Source: Balaenoptera acutorostrata (lineage: Eukaryota; Chordata; Mammalia; Artiodactyla; Balaenopteridae). From it: DNA of 64,000 nt. A program made the position numbers and the translations under genes. The stretch spans positions 37,679,641-37,743,640 of the forward strand of contig NC_080074.1 of NCBI RefSeq assembly GCF_949987535.1, read 5' to 3'. The notes below the pieces were generated by a model. The model worked only from the letters and a program-made list of their open reading frames with translations. It was not told where the DNA came from and searched no databases. Shown in pieces: positions 1 through 14,800 of the stretch. The stretch's first letter is position 1, and each line of letters opens with the position of its first letter.

Positions 1-310
1 TGCCTTGCCGTGCCTTAACCCACCTTGTTCCTAATACTTGGAATGCTCCTCTCCACATTTTTGTCTACCTAAATCCTACCCCACAAAGCTCAATTCAAAA
101 GTTACTATCTTCACAAAGCTCTTCCTGATTTCCTAACAGGAAATAATTTTTACCTTCTGGCTGGAATAGCTCTTTTAACACTTATCATAGTCTCTTTTTT
201 TCTTACCTCTAAGAAATCACTTATAAATCGTATATATTCATATATATAAAATTTGTTACTCTTTGTTGTTGCTATTATTATCGGCTTGTTGTATATTCAT
301 AGTGCATAAC
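1..310 (+). repeat. L2 3' fragment
   Basis: Text such as CTTGGAATGCTCCTCTCCAC, CACAAAGCTCTTCCTGATTT and CACTTATCATAGTC follows the L2 3' region. It lies in the METTL25 intron that runs off the left edge. Confidence 0.55.
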
Positions 311-873
311 AGTTACAGTCTCAAGGTAAAAGTTTCACCAAAGGAGAGGCATTCAGAACAAGACCTTAGATCCACCTGTACTAGATAGGGTACCACAAAA
401 GAGCTCAGAACGTAGGTCTTTAAATAAGATAGAAATCTTTTTCTCTTGTCATAGTACAGAGAAAGGCAGGCAGTATAGAGCATGTTATCCAGAGACCCAT
501 ATGGGTCAGGATGCTCTGCCATCCTTAAAGAGTTAGCTACCAACTTTAGTATCAAGGTGATTGTTATTCCTTAGCCAGTAGGAAGAGCGAAAAAAAAAAA
601 AAAATAGAGGGGCAAGCAGTTCCCTTTTAAATAAATTGCACACATTATCTGACTCACATTCTACTGGCTTGAATTTTCTCCCATGGGAGATAGGGACTCT
701 AGCTGTGTGTCTGGGTGATGTTTGCTCTACTAAAACTAAGAGGAGTTATATTATTAAAAGAAAGAAGAGGACAATGGATATGATTACATTCTGTTACATG
801 TACATACTGTTATATTACCCACACTCCTTATCACTCTCCCCTTGCCAGGGACCTATTCATGTATTAATATTAC

Positions 874-910
874 ACATGTGTGTGTATACACACACCACAC
901 ACACACACAT
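874..910. repeat. TG/CA microsatellite
   Basis: An imperfect CATGTGTGTGTATACACACA run followed by CA repeats. Confidence 0.85.
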
Positions 911-929
911 ACAGAGGCAGACAATGCTA

Positions 930-1315
930 AATGCCTACCAATATCCAGTTTCTCCTTCGTTACTCACAGAATCTTTATTTCATTTGGAGCTGCAGTGTGC
1001 CCATCTAGGAGGTTACATTTCCCAGCCTTCTAGAGATGGCCTATGGAGGAGAGGAAGTTGTTGGGTAGAATTTCCAGGGAAGTTCTTTAAAGGATGCTGT
1101 CTCACATGGGAAAAGTTCTTCCATCTTCATATTTCTTTCCATTTGAACTACAATGGCTGGAACAGCAGCAGCCATTATGTAACCCTAGTGAAAGGCCAAT
1201 AAAACTGCAGAGACCTTGGCCCTCACACCCTTGAACCATATGAACCAATGTCAGCTACTACCTTACAGATTTTCTGGAAAATAAGAGAAAAATAAATCCT
1301 ATGTGATTATGCTAC
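930..1315 (+). repeat. Possible ancient LTR-like repeat
   Basis: CAGCAGCCATTATGTAACCC, then AAAGGCCAATAAAACTGCAG, then AAAATAAATCCTATGTG resemble the 3' part of old MaLR/LTR repeats from memory. The family is not fixed. Confidence 0.3.
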
Positions 1316-4300
1316 AACAGTTCCATTTCCATGTATTTAGATGTCTGTATTTATAAAACTTTCCCAAAATATGATCACTCATATATAAAGCAATCTCAAA
1401 TTATTAAGCATGTTCAAAACTTTGCCCTGAAACTTGGTCCTTCCTTAGTTTTCCCCATCATGTAAGCTGTACCATCACCTACCCAGTGGCTTGGAACAGA
1501 AATCTGATAATAGTCCTTGACAATCCTTCTCCTTTATCTCTACTCCTCTACATAATCTTAAATGTTTCAATCTACTCTATTTCTACTACAGCTGCTCTAA
1601 CTTTAGTCCTTATCCTTGTGGTCTCAACTTACGAGAGTTTGTCCTATGGGACTCCTTTCTGTGTTTGCCTAAGTGCAAGTTTTATCATCTGTAACCCACT
1701 CCTTGCAGGGCTTTGAAACCAAAGCTCAAGTTTGCCATGGTATACAAATACCCTTAGTAGCTTCAGCATTTCCATCATCTTTGTGGGCTCCTACCTTCTC
1801 CTCTATATTGACCTGATAAATACTATGTATCTTTCCAGTACTTCAATGCTTTTAAGAAATGAAATTTAATTACATTCAGTATTTTTAGTTGAATGGGGTG
1901 AGGGGCAGGCAGGATACCTAGCCAGACAGATTTGGTGATTTAGCTTTTTTTTTTTTTTTAAGTTCTGAGCTTACATTTGGTAGATTTTAATCAGTAGAAA
2001 TTCCAAGGGCCAGAACTTGGGAAGTATTCCCCCACAAAGATTTGAATTTGCTTCGGCATGGGACTGACGGAAGACTGCCTTGTGTCATTCAAGGTCATGG
2101 CTTAGTATGAGCTTTTCAGGTCCAGCTCCCCCAACATGTAGGAGGGCCCAACGTTAGCCTCTAGATCCCAATGGGACCAGCATTTGCCTCAAGACAACAC
2201 CATCTGCTATCTTATGGCTCACAGTTCCCTGCTCTAGTTTCAACTCCTCTTTCTCTCTCTTCCCCTTCTCTCCTTTTAATTTTTTGGTTTTGATTTTTCT
2301 TGATCCATGGAGATTTCCCTTATTTTTGTAGAGTCAGCAATGCTTAAAAAAATACATTTTCTAATTTAGGCAGGGTCTAGCTGAACTATAGCAGGAGAGT
2401 TCCTCAGAAAAATCATACACGGCTGGAAATGGAAGTAAAGTACATGCTCTTTTGAAAAAAGAAACCACACTTTATTCCTCTACATCCTCCAAACTTCTAG
2501 CATTAAAAGATGAAAGCAAACAAACAGATTTGTTTAATAAAATACATATTATATGAGATAGAAAATACTGTTAAATCTTTACTGAAAAGACAGCAATTGT
2601 GTGCATTGCTGCAATGATGAGATTAATTCACTGCTATTTACTTGACTAAGAAATTAGTCATACCTTTCTGTAGCTACAATACATGGTGTAATGCTGATCC
2701 TAACTAGCTAATACTATCTTAGGAGTTTTTAACAGCATATACTGAATATCCAAAAGATCTCAAAATATAAGATACACTTATTTTTAAACAGTATGTTACA
2801 TTTTCAAATAATATGCTCAAAGTATTTTCCTTCAACATCCAGATACCTTTCCAGGTGAAGTACCTCTAAATTTAAAGCAGTGAAACCAATTGTTAATTCT
2901 AAAAGACATTGAAGATGACTATGTAAGAATCTAGCCTCCTTCCTTAAAATTCCTACTGGTGACATAAATTGAGAAACAACTTACAGTACGAAAGGTATCG
3001 TATCCCCTTAACAAATTTCTATTTGATACAGAAATGGCAGGACCAGATTGAAAGATGCTGCTGCAAGATGATCTACAGCCCTCCTTTGGTTAAAAAAACA
3101 AAAGGAGATGGAGGGCTCTAGGGAGGATCACCTTAATTTCTGGGTAAAACATTAAGGCTGGGGTAAACATGAAGGTAGGCCCAAGGCTTTCAAGGGTTAC
3201 ACCACTTATATTTGACTCTGCAGATCTGCAGTATTTGGAGGCACTACGATATTAGCAGACTCCCTGACATTGGGCTGGGAAGAGGTAGGGAGAGACCAAG
3301 CACAAGCCTCTGCCCAGACGAGGGCTGCTTCTAGAAGGAGCTCCTATTAAGGCCACTCAATAAGCTCTATGAAACCACCTGATCTGACTTTCTAGGATCC
3401 CAACTTTTTCTCTACTCATGCTACACTCCTAGGCCTCAGATATGATCATATAAACATACAGGAAAAGAAAATTACCATTCATTCTTCAGACCGGGCCTGA
3501 ATGACTCAGTTACAGCACTAATATCAATTTCTGACAGAATACCTAGCAGGTTGATACGTTAGGCTGAAAAAACACATACAGATGATAAAGTCCAGAGGCA
3601 GAAAAAAAGCGCTGCTTCTGTCTTGTGTTCACTTTTAACAGAAAAAAAAAAATTTCCTAGGAAACTCTCTAGTAGATATGCTCCTCATTGATAAGAACTG
3701 TGTCTCATATCCTTTCCTAAATAAATGGAATTACCATAACTAATTTAGATTGAGAGTCACATATTTCTGAGGCTATAGCAGGGCTCAATCTTCCTAATAA
3801 CTGATGCTTGAACAAAATCATAGTTCAGTTAGCAAGGAAGAAGAGAGATGTGGATCTGGATAGGTAACCAGTAGTGTTTCCTCAGCATGTTTCTACCTTT
3901 ATGGGAAAAACAACCAAAAGAAGTTCTCTCTCCAACTTCAGGGGGAAGAAATAATATCAATATTTCAAATTAATTATGATAATGGTAATCAATATTAAGA
4001 CAAAACACTGAAACAAGTCAAGCTTGGGAAAACATATATGTTCTATAAAGCACTGCAATAAATAATACTGTTTCTGGTATTTCGTGTTCTCCTAGGAACT
4101 ACTGGCTTATAATGTATAAATATTTAAAGCAGTTTTTAAAACATATGGTAGAACTTTGGTATTCATAATTGCTCAGAGAGTTTTGAGGTATTTTTGAAAA
4201 TTAACATTCATGACAGACCACCTCTATGGTCTACCACAGCATACTTGGTAAACATATTCATGTAAAACACATATTGTTTACATAGTACACATCATCATAA

Positions 4301-5190
4301 AAAGTTGCAGTGTACATACCAGACTTTTCTACTGTACTATGTTGGACTATTAATAACTCAAATGTACATCCCAAAGGGCAACACTGCCCCAATCCAAACT
4401 TAAAAACAGCTGTGCAAACAAACTGAGGGTTAGAGGCAGGTGTGTAAGATATGAAGGGAGAGACACATGACATACTTGATTATTCAGAAATATACCTCCA
4501 TGGAACCTAGTCCTAGACATATGACAGGAAATACTCTAACCTTGTCCATGCAGACACCTTGCCCTATAAGTTAGTTATTTTAATAGAATGATCAAACTCT
4601 ACAGTGGTGGATTTCTATTTTAGTAAGGAATACTAGGACTACATAGCATGGGCTGTATATACAAAATAAGACCACATCCATATTCCATCTTTGTAAACAG
4701 TCACTGCTAAATAGACAAGAACAAACTGCTTGCTGTTGTCTGCCTTCACACACACACAGACATCACTGCTCATCAGTTAAGTTAAGCTATCAAAATTCTA
4801 GTGGTGCTCATAATAATTATCTTGGACATTCTTTTCTTGTTCTACATTTTTCCCCTTGATTTTGTCTAGTTTCTAACCCTTAACTTTATTGTGCATTTAT
4901 GCCCTCTATGTTTGGTTTCCCCGGGTTTTCACTCTGAGCTCTATGCTTCAAGGGCTTTTGGGGGGGGCGGTTAATTACTTTGCACTCTAGACTCTGATAT
5001 ACCCTTCTGGACCCTTCTGGGTTCAGCCTTTGGTTTGGATATGCAAACGAGCACATGAGTAGAGTCCACCTAAGTCTCTGCATGGGAGAGGTTAAAATAA
5101 CTACAAATAACCTTGAATATATTTCTACAGAACATCTTCTAAAATTCTGTCTTCTTAGGAACCATAACAAACACTTGTTTTCAACGATGC
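1316..5190. other. METTL25 intron sequence, nothing recognised
   Basis: AT-rich, with no coding exon on either strand, no RNA gene and no clear repeat, apart from short A/T runs and a (CA)5 near 4749. Confidence 0.5.
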
Positions 5191-5349
5191 TGTTCATCAG
5201 AATTACCTATAGTGCTTCTTAAAAATACTTATATTCAAATCCCATCCTTAGAGATTATACATTAGAAGGTCAGAAGTGGGTCCCAGGCATCTAGACACCG
5301 AAACTGTCATATACAATCCAACTGGCCAGCCAGAGTTGAGAAACACTGT
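5191..5349. mobile_element. MER5-like hAT MITE
   Basis: Begins CATCAGAATTACCTATAGTG, contains GTGGGTCCCAGGCATCTAGA and ends CCAGAGTTGAGAAACACTG, the pattern of MER5A-type Charlie elements. Confidence 0.6.
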
Positions 5350-8300
5350 TATAAACATTGCAGGAGATGGTTCATATCTTCTCTCCTTTTACTATAGCCA
5401 AGATAAGGCAAGGAAAATGGAAATAGGGGTGTGGGAAAGAGAGAAGGGAGTGACTTTTGCCATCTGGTTTTTGAGATGAGAAAATGTGGCAGTCCGAAGC
5501 TAGGCAAAACTGCAACATGAACCAAGGTTGCTTTTGTTATTCCTATCACTTATTTTTCTCCTATCTCTTGGCTTTCCAACTCTTTCTTTCCACAGTATTT
5601 GAAGGTACTCACATTGCATACATCTTCACCTAATTCATCATATCACTCAGTCCTGTTTCTTCCTGCTTATTCTTTGCTTTTCTGACAAGCAAGGCTCCCA
5701 CCCTCTGTTCTTTTCAGGTATCTATGAGGAAATCAAATAACATTAAGGTATTACTATTAGCTTTAACCACTTAAGCTTAGTATTGTTTACCTGATCATCT
5801 CAATGATTCTCAATGGTTAAGATATTTTTGACAGGAAGGCCTTTCCATGAATTAACTCTGCCTGTAAGAAGGGAAGATGAGAGTTTGCAGCTGCCACTCA
5901 CTGTCATTAACAAACCTTTCCAACACTTTTTCTTGCCTGAGTTCTGGGCCCAAAGTCATCCTATCGATGCAGTGAACAAAGGCAACTGTCACTCGATTAT
6001 CTAGTCAACACACATTGTACAAACATTGATCAACATGAACCATGTTTGAGGCAATGTGCTTAGTTCTGAAGATACAAAAGTGAATAAAAACTAGTGTCTA
6101 CACTCTACTCATAAATCTATCAAATCTTTCCATGGCAGAAACGAAGCGGGAGAGGCTGAAGATGTGGATGCACTAATCTTTCTTCTTCCTTCAGATTGCG
6201 CAAAGGCCTCTCTACCGAACATGCCTTGTTCAGAGATATTTCTCATTTCAGTCTGAATACCTGGTCAGTAAATACTTCTAAACAATTTAATGCAATAGTG
6301 TGTTAGAAAAGGTAACTAAAGTGGTCTCATAACCCAAAGGTCTCTCTCTAATCTTTTGATTTAGCTCTAAAAATATATATCTTCCCTTACGTTTGTTTGC
6401 ACTTTATTAAAACACATTATAAATAAGTATAATTAATATTAAACAACTATTTGACTAGGGAAAATAAAAGAAAAAAAAGGTACCTAAAGACTGACATAAA
6501 ATGGACAGGCACAGGAGCAACTGGTCACTCTCTTCATTTTTTTCCTACCCTGGCAAGTAGCTTCTGCCAACCCCCTTACAGAACACAACTGAAGAACCAG
6601 ACATCAGATGATAAATGTACCAGAGACATTTCCTGGTTGTCATAAAATAACGATAGCCACTTAAATCTGAATTTCTTTACATACTCAACAAAAACCAGAC
6701 AGAGGATAGATAAAATTACTCATAAGCCACATGTACACTACGTACTTTGATTTAAGTGTAAGTGAAGAAATAAACATCTCAAACCAGCAGAACCAGCTCT
6801 GGGGATCACTCCAGAAGGAGAGTCAGATGTAGAAAAATGTGTGTGACAGAGAACAGAGAGCGCTGCCAAAAGAGAGGATCCCACTCATGGTGTAAAGTAT
6901 AGAGATTAAGTCTGAGACCTGACGATACTGAGCAATGGCTGCAAGGGTCCAGCCCGACCAGAGATGGCAGTCTTAAGATGTGTCACCTAAAGAGGAGAGG
7001 GAGGCCCTTTGGAAGGGGAAGGCATTTGGGGGGACATGATGATAAAGTGAAAGAAGGAAGCAGGCAACTGAAATTAAAGATCTTACACTGTGAGACAGTA
7101 TCTCTGAATTGAAAGACACACCAAGTGGTTACACCTACCCTGAACTAAGACAATTATTAAAAAAACCCATTTCATTGTACCTATAGAACAGGAAGCTCTT
7201 GAACTAAGAACAAAAACTTCCCTACCTAAAATTTTATGCTTGCTGATCCAGGAAAACAGTTTGCATTTAATATTTTAAAAGCTGTAAAACTGTGATTGTA
7301 TTAAAGGTTTTTTTTTTTTCATTTCTTTTAGGAAAGATGCACAAAAAGGGCTATAAAGTAATGTAAATATTTGGGTATATACTTTAGAATAAATAATTTT
7401 TTAGGTTCACTTTCCCCCCCAATTTTTATCTTGAAAATTTTTTTACTCAGAGAAAAGTGGGAAATAATGGCATGACAAACATATATTCTTCATTTAAATT
7501 AAACTTTGTTTAATTGTTTAAATTGTTTAATTGTTTAATTGTTAACTTTTTGCCAATTTGCTTTCTTTCTCTCACTCTGTGTATCTCTATATATTGACAA
7601 TTTTACTTCTGTGTACTTTTCCTAAAAGATACTTTTTAGAACCCTGACATAAAATATTCAAATTCAATTGACTCTTTTCCCCAAAAACCTTTGCCAGTTT
7701 TAAGGATGACCTGTTTCACCCAGGCAATTTTCAGTAGAATCATACCATCATAATTTTTACCTGTTGGAAATGACTAAATGACAAATAATCAAATTTTTAC
7801 AGTCATCTGGGTTTTAAAATTGAGAAAAAGAGCAAGCAATACCATCTATATTCACACAACTTCCTGACCTAAAAATTCTTACCAAGGGACACTGGATGTT
7901 GATAAACACTTCACTAAACTAACAGAAAAGAGAACTGCTAATATTAATAGATAACCATCTAAATAACCATCTAACCTGAACCAGTGGTTTTGAAACCATG
8001 TGTCTAATAAGAGAAATAACATATAAAATGGATCAAAGAGAGGAATTTCAGGAGCTGCTCTGGAGGAAGGGTTGTAGGTGTTTTCAGTCCTGTCAACGTA
8101 CTCTGTACTTTGCCCCTCAGGCACCTTCTCAGCCCAGGGAGCACAGTTTGAATACTATTATTTTAATACAATTGCACAGTTTTCCAGCTTTTTAAAATCA
8201 TAGTATTTTGACCCTTCAAACTACTGTAAGAAACTTTTTGAGGGGACAAATATCAATATTTGTTACAAAATTGAGAAGGCTTTGGAAATGAAAATAAACT

Positions 8301-8658
8301 TTGCCCATTCTATATTTATGACAAAAAAACTTAGCTTTACTACCTTAGTAAATGTATATCTTACAAATATTTTTAAACAGAAGTTCTCTAAAAATACACC
8401 ACACAAATATTTCACATATTTGCAGTTTTTGGCATTCATTAAGACCATACTATGACTAAAAAATCTATAATAAAATACAACGCAAGTGATAGCTCATCAA
8501 GTTTCATTTGATGTAACATTTCTAAAATTGCAAGAACATCAGATATTATCTCCAATGTTAATTCAAAGTGACAATAATGTCAACAACAAAAAAAGGAGCG
8601 ATACAAAGCAGCCATTATGCTCAAATAAATAAAATTATGGGATATGAAGAACTTGTAC
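5350..8658. other. METTL25 intron sequence downstream of exon 5
   Basis: Inspected for the next METTL25 exon and none seen. A TTGTTTAA-type tandem run lies at about 7506-7545. No RNA gene recognised. Confidence 0.5.
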
Positions 8659-8806
8659 CTTTATGTGGGTTTTCAAACTCTTCAGATAAGAGGTGGTAGC
8701 AACAACCCACACTGCAAACTCCCTTGATTTCAGACTTGGAAGTAAATATTCGCAGAGTATTTGGAGCAAGATCACCACAAGTATGCAGACCTACCATCAA
8801 ACAATC
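8659..8806 (-). CDS. METTL25: METTL25 exon 5
   Basis: A 148 nt exon found by translating the minus strand and too short to stand out as an open frame. The acceptor is TTTTTTGAG|GAT and the donor CATAAAG|GTACAAG. It encodes residues 379-427: DCLMVGLHTCGDLAPNTLRI, then GVCSVGCCYHLLSEEFE. It leaves phase 1 for an exon that is not found further left. Confidence 0.94.
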
Positions 8807-11800
8807 CTCAAAAAATGAAAATTAAAAAAAATGAGAAGGAAAAATAAATTTTGGAAATTAAAAGGAGGGTTAAAAAACATTTAAATGTTTATTAGAAGAT
8901 GTAGAGCTTTTTAAAATGATGAAATTTTACCTAGAAAGTATTGTATGTCTTTTATTTTCATAACAAGTAACTATTGCCTTTAAAGGCAAAATGACTGATC
9001 TTTTACCAAAACTGACATAACTTTCAGTTGATTTTCTAGTGTTTTTGGTTACTCATTTGAATTTTCTCTGGTTTCTTTTACAACTAATATTTGCTTAACG
9101 ACTACTCAAATTAACGTTGGAGCAATACAACGTAGCTTGCATTACTAGGACAAACTTATGATTTGAGACACATTAATACCTTACTAGTCAATTTTTAAAA
9201 TTCACTTCTTCACCCATACCCATCGAAACTTATAAAACATTGTCATAAAAAATAAAATTAAGTGTTGCTAAGTCGGCATTTCTACTCCAACACCAAAAGT
9301 TTACTTAGTTTGTTCACTGCATCAAATATGACAAGATTAAATTCAATATAAAATTTTTGTTCTAAATTTTATAACATGAATTTTATGTAAAAATTCTATT
9401 TTTGGATAGAATTTGGATAATGTTCTCCTAATTATCCAAAGCGTAATTTAGATGTATACACATACAGAATGGGTGCATAGGCATGCACTCACAGAATCTT
9501 GATCAATATACCGTTTGTTTGTTTTAACTCTTCAGTTCCTTAGTTTCCTCTTCTGTAAAATGAGGCTAATAATAGTACCTCACCTCAATGGGTTATTGCA
9601 AGACTTTAATAAGTTAATACTGGTAAATGACTTAGTACAATCTCTGGCATCCAATAAAATTCAGTAAATGTCTTCTATTCTTACATCATCATCATCATGT
9701 TATAAATTCAAAATAATGGACATTAAGTTGTGAATCAAGTATATTTTTATAACTATCTTCAGAACAAATACAATTTTTTCACTTAAGTTATTTTACCAAA
9801 AATGTGATTTTAGCCCATATGATGTAGACATAGACAGGGCTGAAATGTTACCTTTCTAAAGAAAATAATTGTACCTGTAAGTTGCTTCAACCTGATAGAA
9901 CATTCTGTTGCTTCAACCAACATTCTCTTCAAAGCACAATTTCTGGAGTGTTGTGCCACTATTTTGCTTTTCTCAATGATTACATAGTTTGGGTAGGTTT
10001 TATTTAGACATTATAATGTTATAAATAAAAAGGAATTCAGAGAGAAAGGGCTTATTGTTAATTAAGGGTAGATAACAGAGACATAAATCTCTCTCTTTTA
10101 GGCTAGTTCTCCCTAAAGATAACACCAAAATATTTAATCTCATTTTTCAGTGTATTCATTACACAAGGTTAGTTAAAAATACCAGCAGGTGGCAAACAAA
10201 AATACGTAATCAGCATATTATCCTAACAGTAAAATATTTAAGTAATGTATGTGTGTGCTGTAGGGTGGGAAGGGGAGGAGATAGGAGGTATTGGTTAACT
10301 CTGGTTATTAAATTGCTACTTAACTAAGGACCCAAGAAACAATCTTCCAGCATATCTTTTATAAGTCAAATTCTTATAAAAGTCTGCATACAGTTTTGAT
10401 CATATATTTTAGAGAAGACTTTTAAAAACATAAATATATGATAATAAGCACAAAAATGTATACATTTTTAAGTCAGGTTAAAGTAATTGGGGCTGTTTAA
10501 CCCTAACAGAAGGTTAAGCTATAACTTAATTACGGATTTCATATATAGGAAAAACAATTAATGAGGATTAACCGGTTTCCCATAATTAGTGAAATCCTGA
10601 AATATCTGGGAAAAAGAAAACTTCCCCATTCTAAAATGACAAAGTAACAAAACACTGGTTAGCTACCAAACAAGGATTTAAATTTATAAATAATTCTGGT
10701 ATCTTTTGTTTATTCATTCTTTAGGGAAGAATTTTCAAAAAATTTAACATGAGTAGAATATTATAACATCAAAGGCTACCCTGTTTTTTTAAAACAATGA
10801 GTCAGGCCAAATGATTTCTAAAAACTCCTCTACAATACTGTTTTCACATACAATGTTGCCTTTAAGATATATTATCTCTGCATAACTTGACATACTTGTA
10901 GTTTAGAAAAAGTTCAAATTTTTTTTTTTTTTAATTTTATAGCTACTTTATTTATTTATTTATTTATTTTTGGCTGTGTTGGGTCTTCGGTTCGTGCGAG
11001 GGCTTTCTCTGGTTACGGCAAGTGGGGGCCACTCTTCATCGCGGTGCGGGGACCGCTCTTCATCGCGGTGCGCGGGCCTTTCACTATCGCGGCCCCTCCC
11101 GTTGCGGGGCACAGGCTCCAGACGCGCAGGCTCAGTAGCTGTGGCTCACGGGCCCAGTTGCTCCGTGGCATGTGGGATCTTCCCAGACCAGGGCTCGAAC
11201 CCGTGTCCCCTGCATTAGCAGGCAGATTCTCAACCACTGCGCCACCAGGGAAGCCCCAAATTTTTTAAGAATACTCAGAAGTTGGTCTTGCTCAAGAAAA
11301 TTGCAAATTTGGTTACCAAGGCTAACATTAAACATAATATTGCCCTAGGTACATCTTTACTTCAAATTTAAATAAAATGTAAGAGCTGTCTTGGATTGGA
11401 ATTTTAACAACTCATAAATTGCATAACGAGAACTTAGCTGACTAGATTTAGTATTAGTACTTCTGTCTAATTTAGGCTTACAAATGAGTGGAGGGTACTC
11501 CCTTCTGGAAAATCGTAATTGTCAGATTTTGATAGCTGTGGAAATCATGAAAGCCTGAATATAATTTTATCTTCTTGGTCCTTTATATTAATGTAATCAA
11601 GTAAGATACGCAGGTTAAGTAAGCTATCATTAAAACTTAATTCTATGTCTTAAAGCCTTTATATATAAATGAAATTAAGGAATTAAAAAAATAAAATTAC
11701 CTCCAGATCTTTAATAATATCATGTAGTTCTGAATCAGCAGTGATAAAAGATGTTAAAGGTGAATATATATTGGATTCATTTGACTTTGACGTCATTTTT

Positions 11801-14800
11801 CTTCTCTCTTTATTTGTTTCAGACATTTTTCTCTTGGGTATATGGGATGAAGAAGTAGGTTCTACGGCATTAATAGGCAAAAGGTCCCTAAGAGAAAAGG
11901 CATTTTCAAAACACAAATTTTCTTCTCGATGTGAATAAACATGTAGGTTTTCCATTTGTTTTCTGATGTTAGAAATTACAGAGGCTGAAAAATCTGCCAG
12001 AAAGTCCGAGGTCGACATCTTTTCTTGATTTGCAGTACTGCTGTTACATACTCCCTCAATATCGGCTTTAAATTTAATTTCATCTTGCACTTTCCTTTCT
12101 TTTGCCATTTGTAATGCCAGTCCATTGACATCTAATTTTGACCGCCTACGATAGACTTTCCAATGTTTCTTCAGTTTCCTGTTTCTCTCCTCAGCTCCAT
12201 GAGTATTGGTATTTGAGGAATCAATTCCATAAACTTTTAAGCCATACTTTAAGGACAAAAAGGAGCTTAGGTAGCCTTTTCCAGAACCCAGGTCAATTAT
12301 CTAAAGAAAACCAGAATGAATTAAAAGGATTTTAGTCAGATGGTAACCGAAAGCATTCGCAATATTTTTTTAAAAAGGAAGTAAAGGAATGTATAATTTA
12401 TACAACCTGTTATGCATTTTTAATTTTAATTTTTGATTACTATTAAAAACCAACAACTCTCATCATTTTTATTCAACATTTTAAGAGAAGTTCTAAGCAG
12501 TGTAATAATAAGTCAAGGAAAAGATGTAAAAGACATAAATATTGAAAGTAAAATTGTCTTTCTTCATAGATGACATGATTGTATCTGTAGAAAATTCTAA
12601 GGAATGCATACAAAAGTTAAAAGAACTAGTAAGTCAAGTTAGCAATGTGTCAAGATACAAGCTCATTAGAAATGAATAAAGAACCATCAGAACATACGCA
12701 TTACAGTAGTAAAGAACAATTAGAAAATAAAATTTAAAACCAATTGAATTAAAATAGCATAAAAATACAAATCTAGGAATAAATTTAACAGAGGTTATGC
12801 ATGACCTATACACTGAAAACTAGAAAACACTGCTTAGGAAAAATTTTAAAGAGCTAAATAAAGATATACCATATTCATGAAATAGTTAGACTCAATAATA
12901 AAATGGCAATTCTCCCAAACTGACATATAGATTCAATGCAATCCTAATCAAAATCCCAGCAGGGTTTTTTTTTTTTTTTTTTTCAGCAGGGTTTTTAAAA
13001 GAAATTCATAAGCAGATATTATAATTTATATGAGAAGGCAAAGTACCTAGAATAACCAAAACGATTTTGAAAAGAAAAAATTTGAGGATTTACACTGATT
13101 CAGGAATCAATATAAAACTACAGGGCTTCCCTGGTGGCACAGTGGTTGAGAATCTGCCTGCCGATGCAGGGGACACGGGTTCGAGCCCTGGTCTGGGAAG
13201 ATCCCACATGCCACGGAGCAACTAGGCCCGTGAGCCACAACTACTGAGCCTGCGCGTCTGGAGCCTGTGCTCCGCAACAAGAGAGGCCGCGACAGTGAGA
13301 GGCCCACGCACCACGATGAAGAGTGGCCCCCGCTCGCCACAACTAGAGAAAGCCCTCGCACAGAAACGAAGACCCAACACAGCCAAAAATAAATAAATAA
13401 ATTAGTAATATTAAAAAAAAGAAAACTGTTTTTTTAAAAAAAAAAAAAAAAACTATAGTAATCAAAACAGTGTAGTGCTGGTATAAAAATAGAAATATAA
13501 ATCCATGGAATAAACAGAGTCCAGAAATAGACCCCCAGTTATATAGTCAACTGGTTTTTGACAAAACAACTAAAGTAATTCAAAGGAAAAGATAGTCTTT
13601 TAAACAAATGGTGTGGGTATAACTGGATGTCTGTATGGGAAAAAAAAGATTTTTACATGTCATATCCCAAGCAGGCATATCTTTAATTCCTGCGTATCTT
13701 TGTGACATTGGAAGGGGAAAAGATTTCTTATGTAGGACATAAAAAGCATAAACTACAAAGAAATAATTGAAAAATGGACTTCATTAAAATTAAAACCTTT
13801 GCTATTCAAAATACATAGTTAAAAAGGGTAAGAAATATTTGCAAAACATGTATCTGACTAAGGGTTTGTGTCCAGAATATATAAAGAACTCTAACAACTC
13901 AATAATAAGACAAGCCACCAGGGCTTCCCTGGTGGCGCAGTGGTTGAGAATCTGCCTGCCAATGCAGGGGACACGGGTTCGAGCCCTGGTCTGGGAAGAT
14001 CCCACATGCCACGGAGCAACTGGGCCCGTGAGCCACAATTACTGAGCCTGTGAGTCTGGAGCCTGTGCTCCGCAACAAGAGAGGCCGTGATGGTGAGAGG
14101 CCCGCGCACCGCGATGAAGAGTGGTCCCCACTTGCCGCAACTAGAGAAAGCCCTCGTACAGAAACGAAGACTCAACACAGTCATCAATAAATAAATAAAT
14201 AAATAAATAAATAAAAGAACGTGAATTTCTTTAAAAAAAAAAAAAAGACAAGCCACCAATTAAAAAATGGGCAGAACATTTGAACACACACTTCACAGAA
14301 GAAGATATACAAATGACCACTATAAAAAGATGCCCAATATCACTACTCTTTTGGGAATTGCAAACTACAATCATAATGAGATACACACAAACGTAAAATG
14401 GTACAGTCACTTTGGAAAACATCAGCAGTTTAACATAGAGTTAAAGCATACACTTACTATACAACCTACAAATCCCACTCTGGGCTATTTACCCAAGAGA
14501 AATGCAAACATGTCCACAAAGTCTTGTATGTGAATAAATTCATAGCGGCCAAAAAAATTGGTAACAACTCAAATATCCATCAACCAATGAACTGAAAAAC
14601 AAATTGTGGTATATCCATACTGTAGCATACTATACCCAAAAATGAGGAACAAAGAGTCTGCACATAAAAATATTGATGACTCTAAAAACTATGCGTTAAA
14701 GGATAGTCAAACACAAACATCTACATATTATTTGATTCCATTTATACGATGTTCTAGAAAAGTCAAAACTACAAGCAGAGCAGTAATTCCTTCAGAATGG

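Noticed and set aside
636..1202. 188-residue open frame
   Set aside because: Spans a CA microsatellite and an old repeat-like stretch, with no recognisable family and low-complexity His/Thr content.
1..8658. Further METTL25 exons
   Set aside because: Searched by eye on the minus strand for the conserved blocks that follow exon 5 and found none; they are presumed to lie beyond the left edge.
10970..11335. Several overlapping 65-80 residue open frames on both strands
   Set aside because: They fall inside a CHR-type SINE. The same peptides recur at the other SINE copies (13.1, 13.9, 17.2, 46.2 and 55.9 kb).
13921..14000. tRNA-like sequence with A and B boxes
   Set aside because: It is the tRNA-derived head of a SINE, not a tRNA gene; the cloverleaf is not maintained and the SINE body follows.
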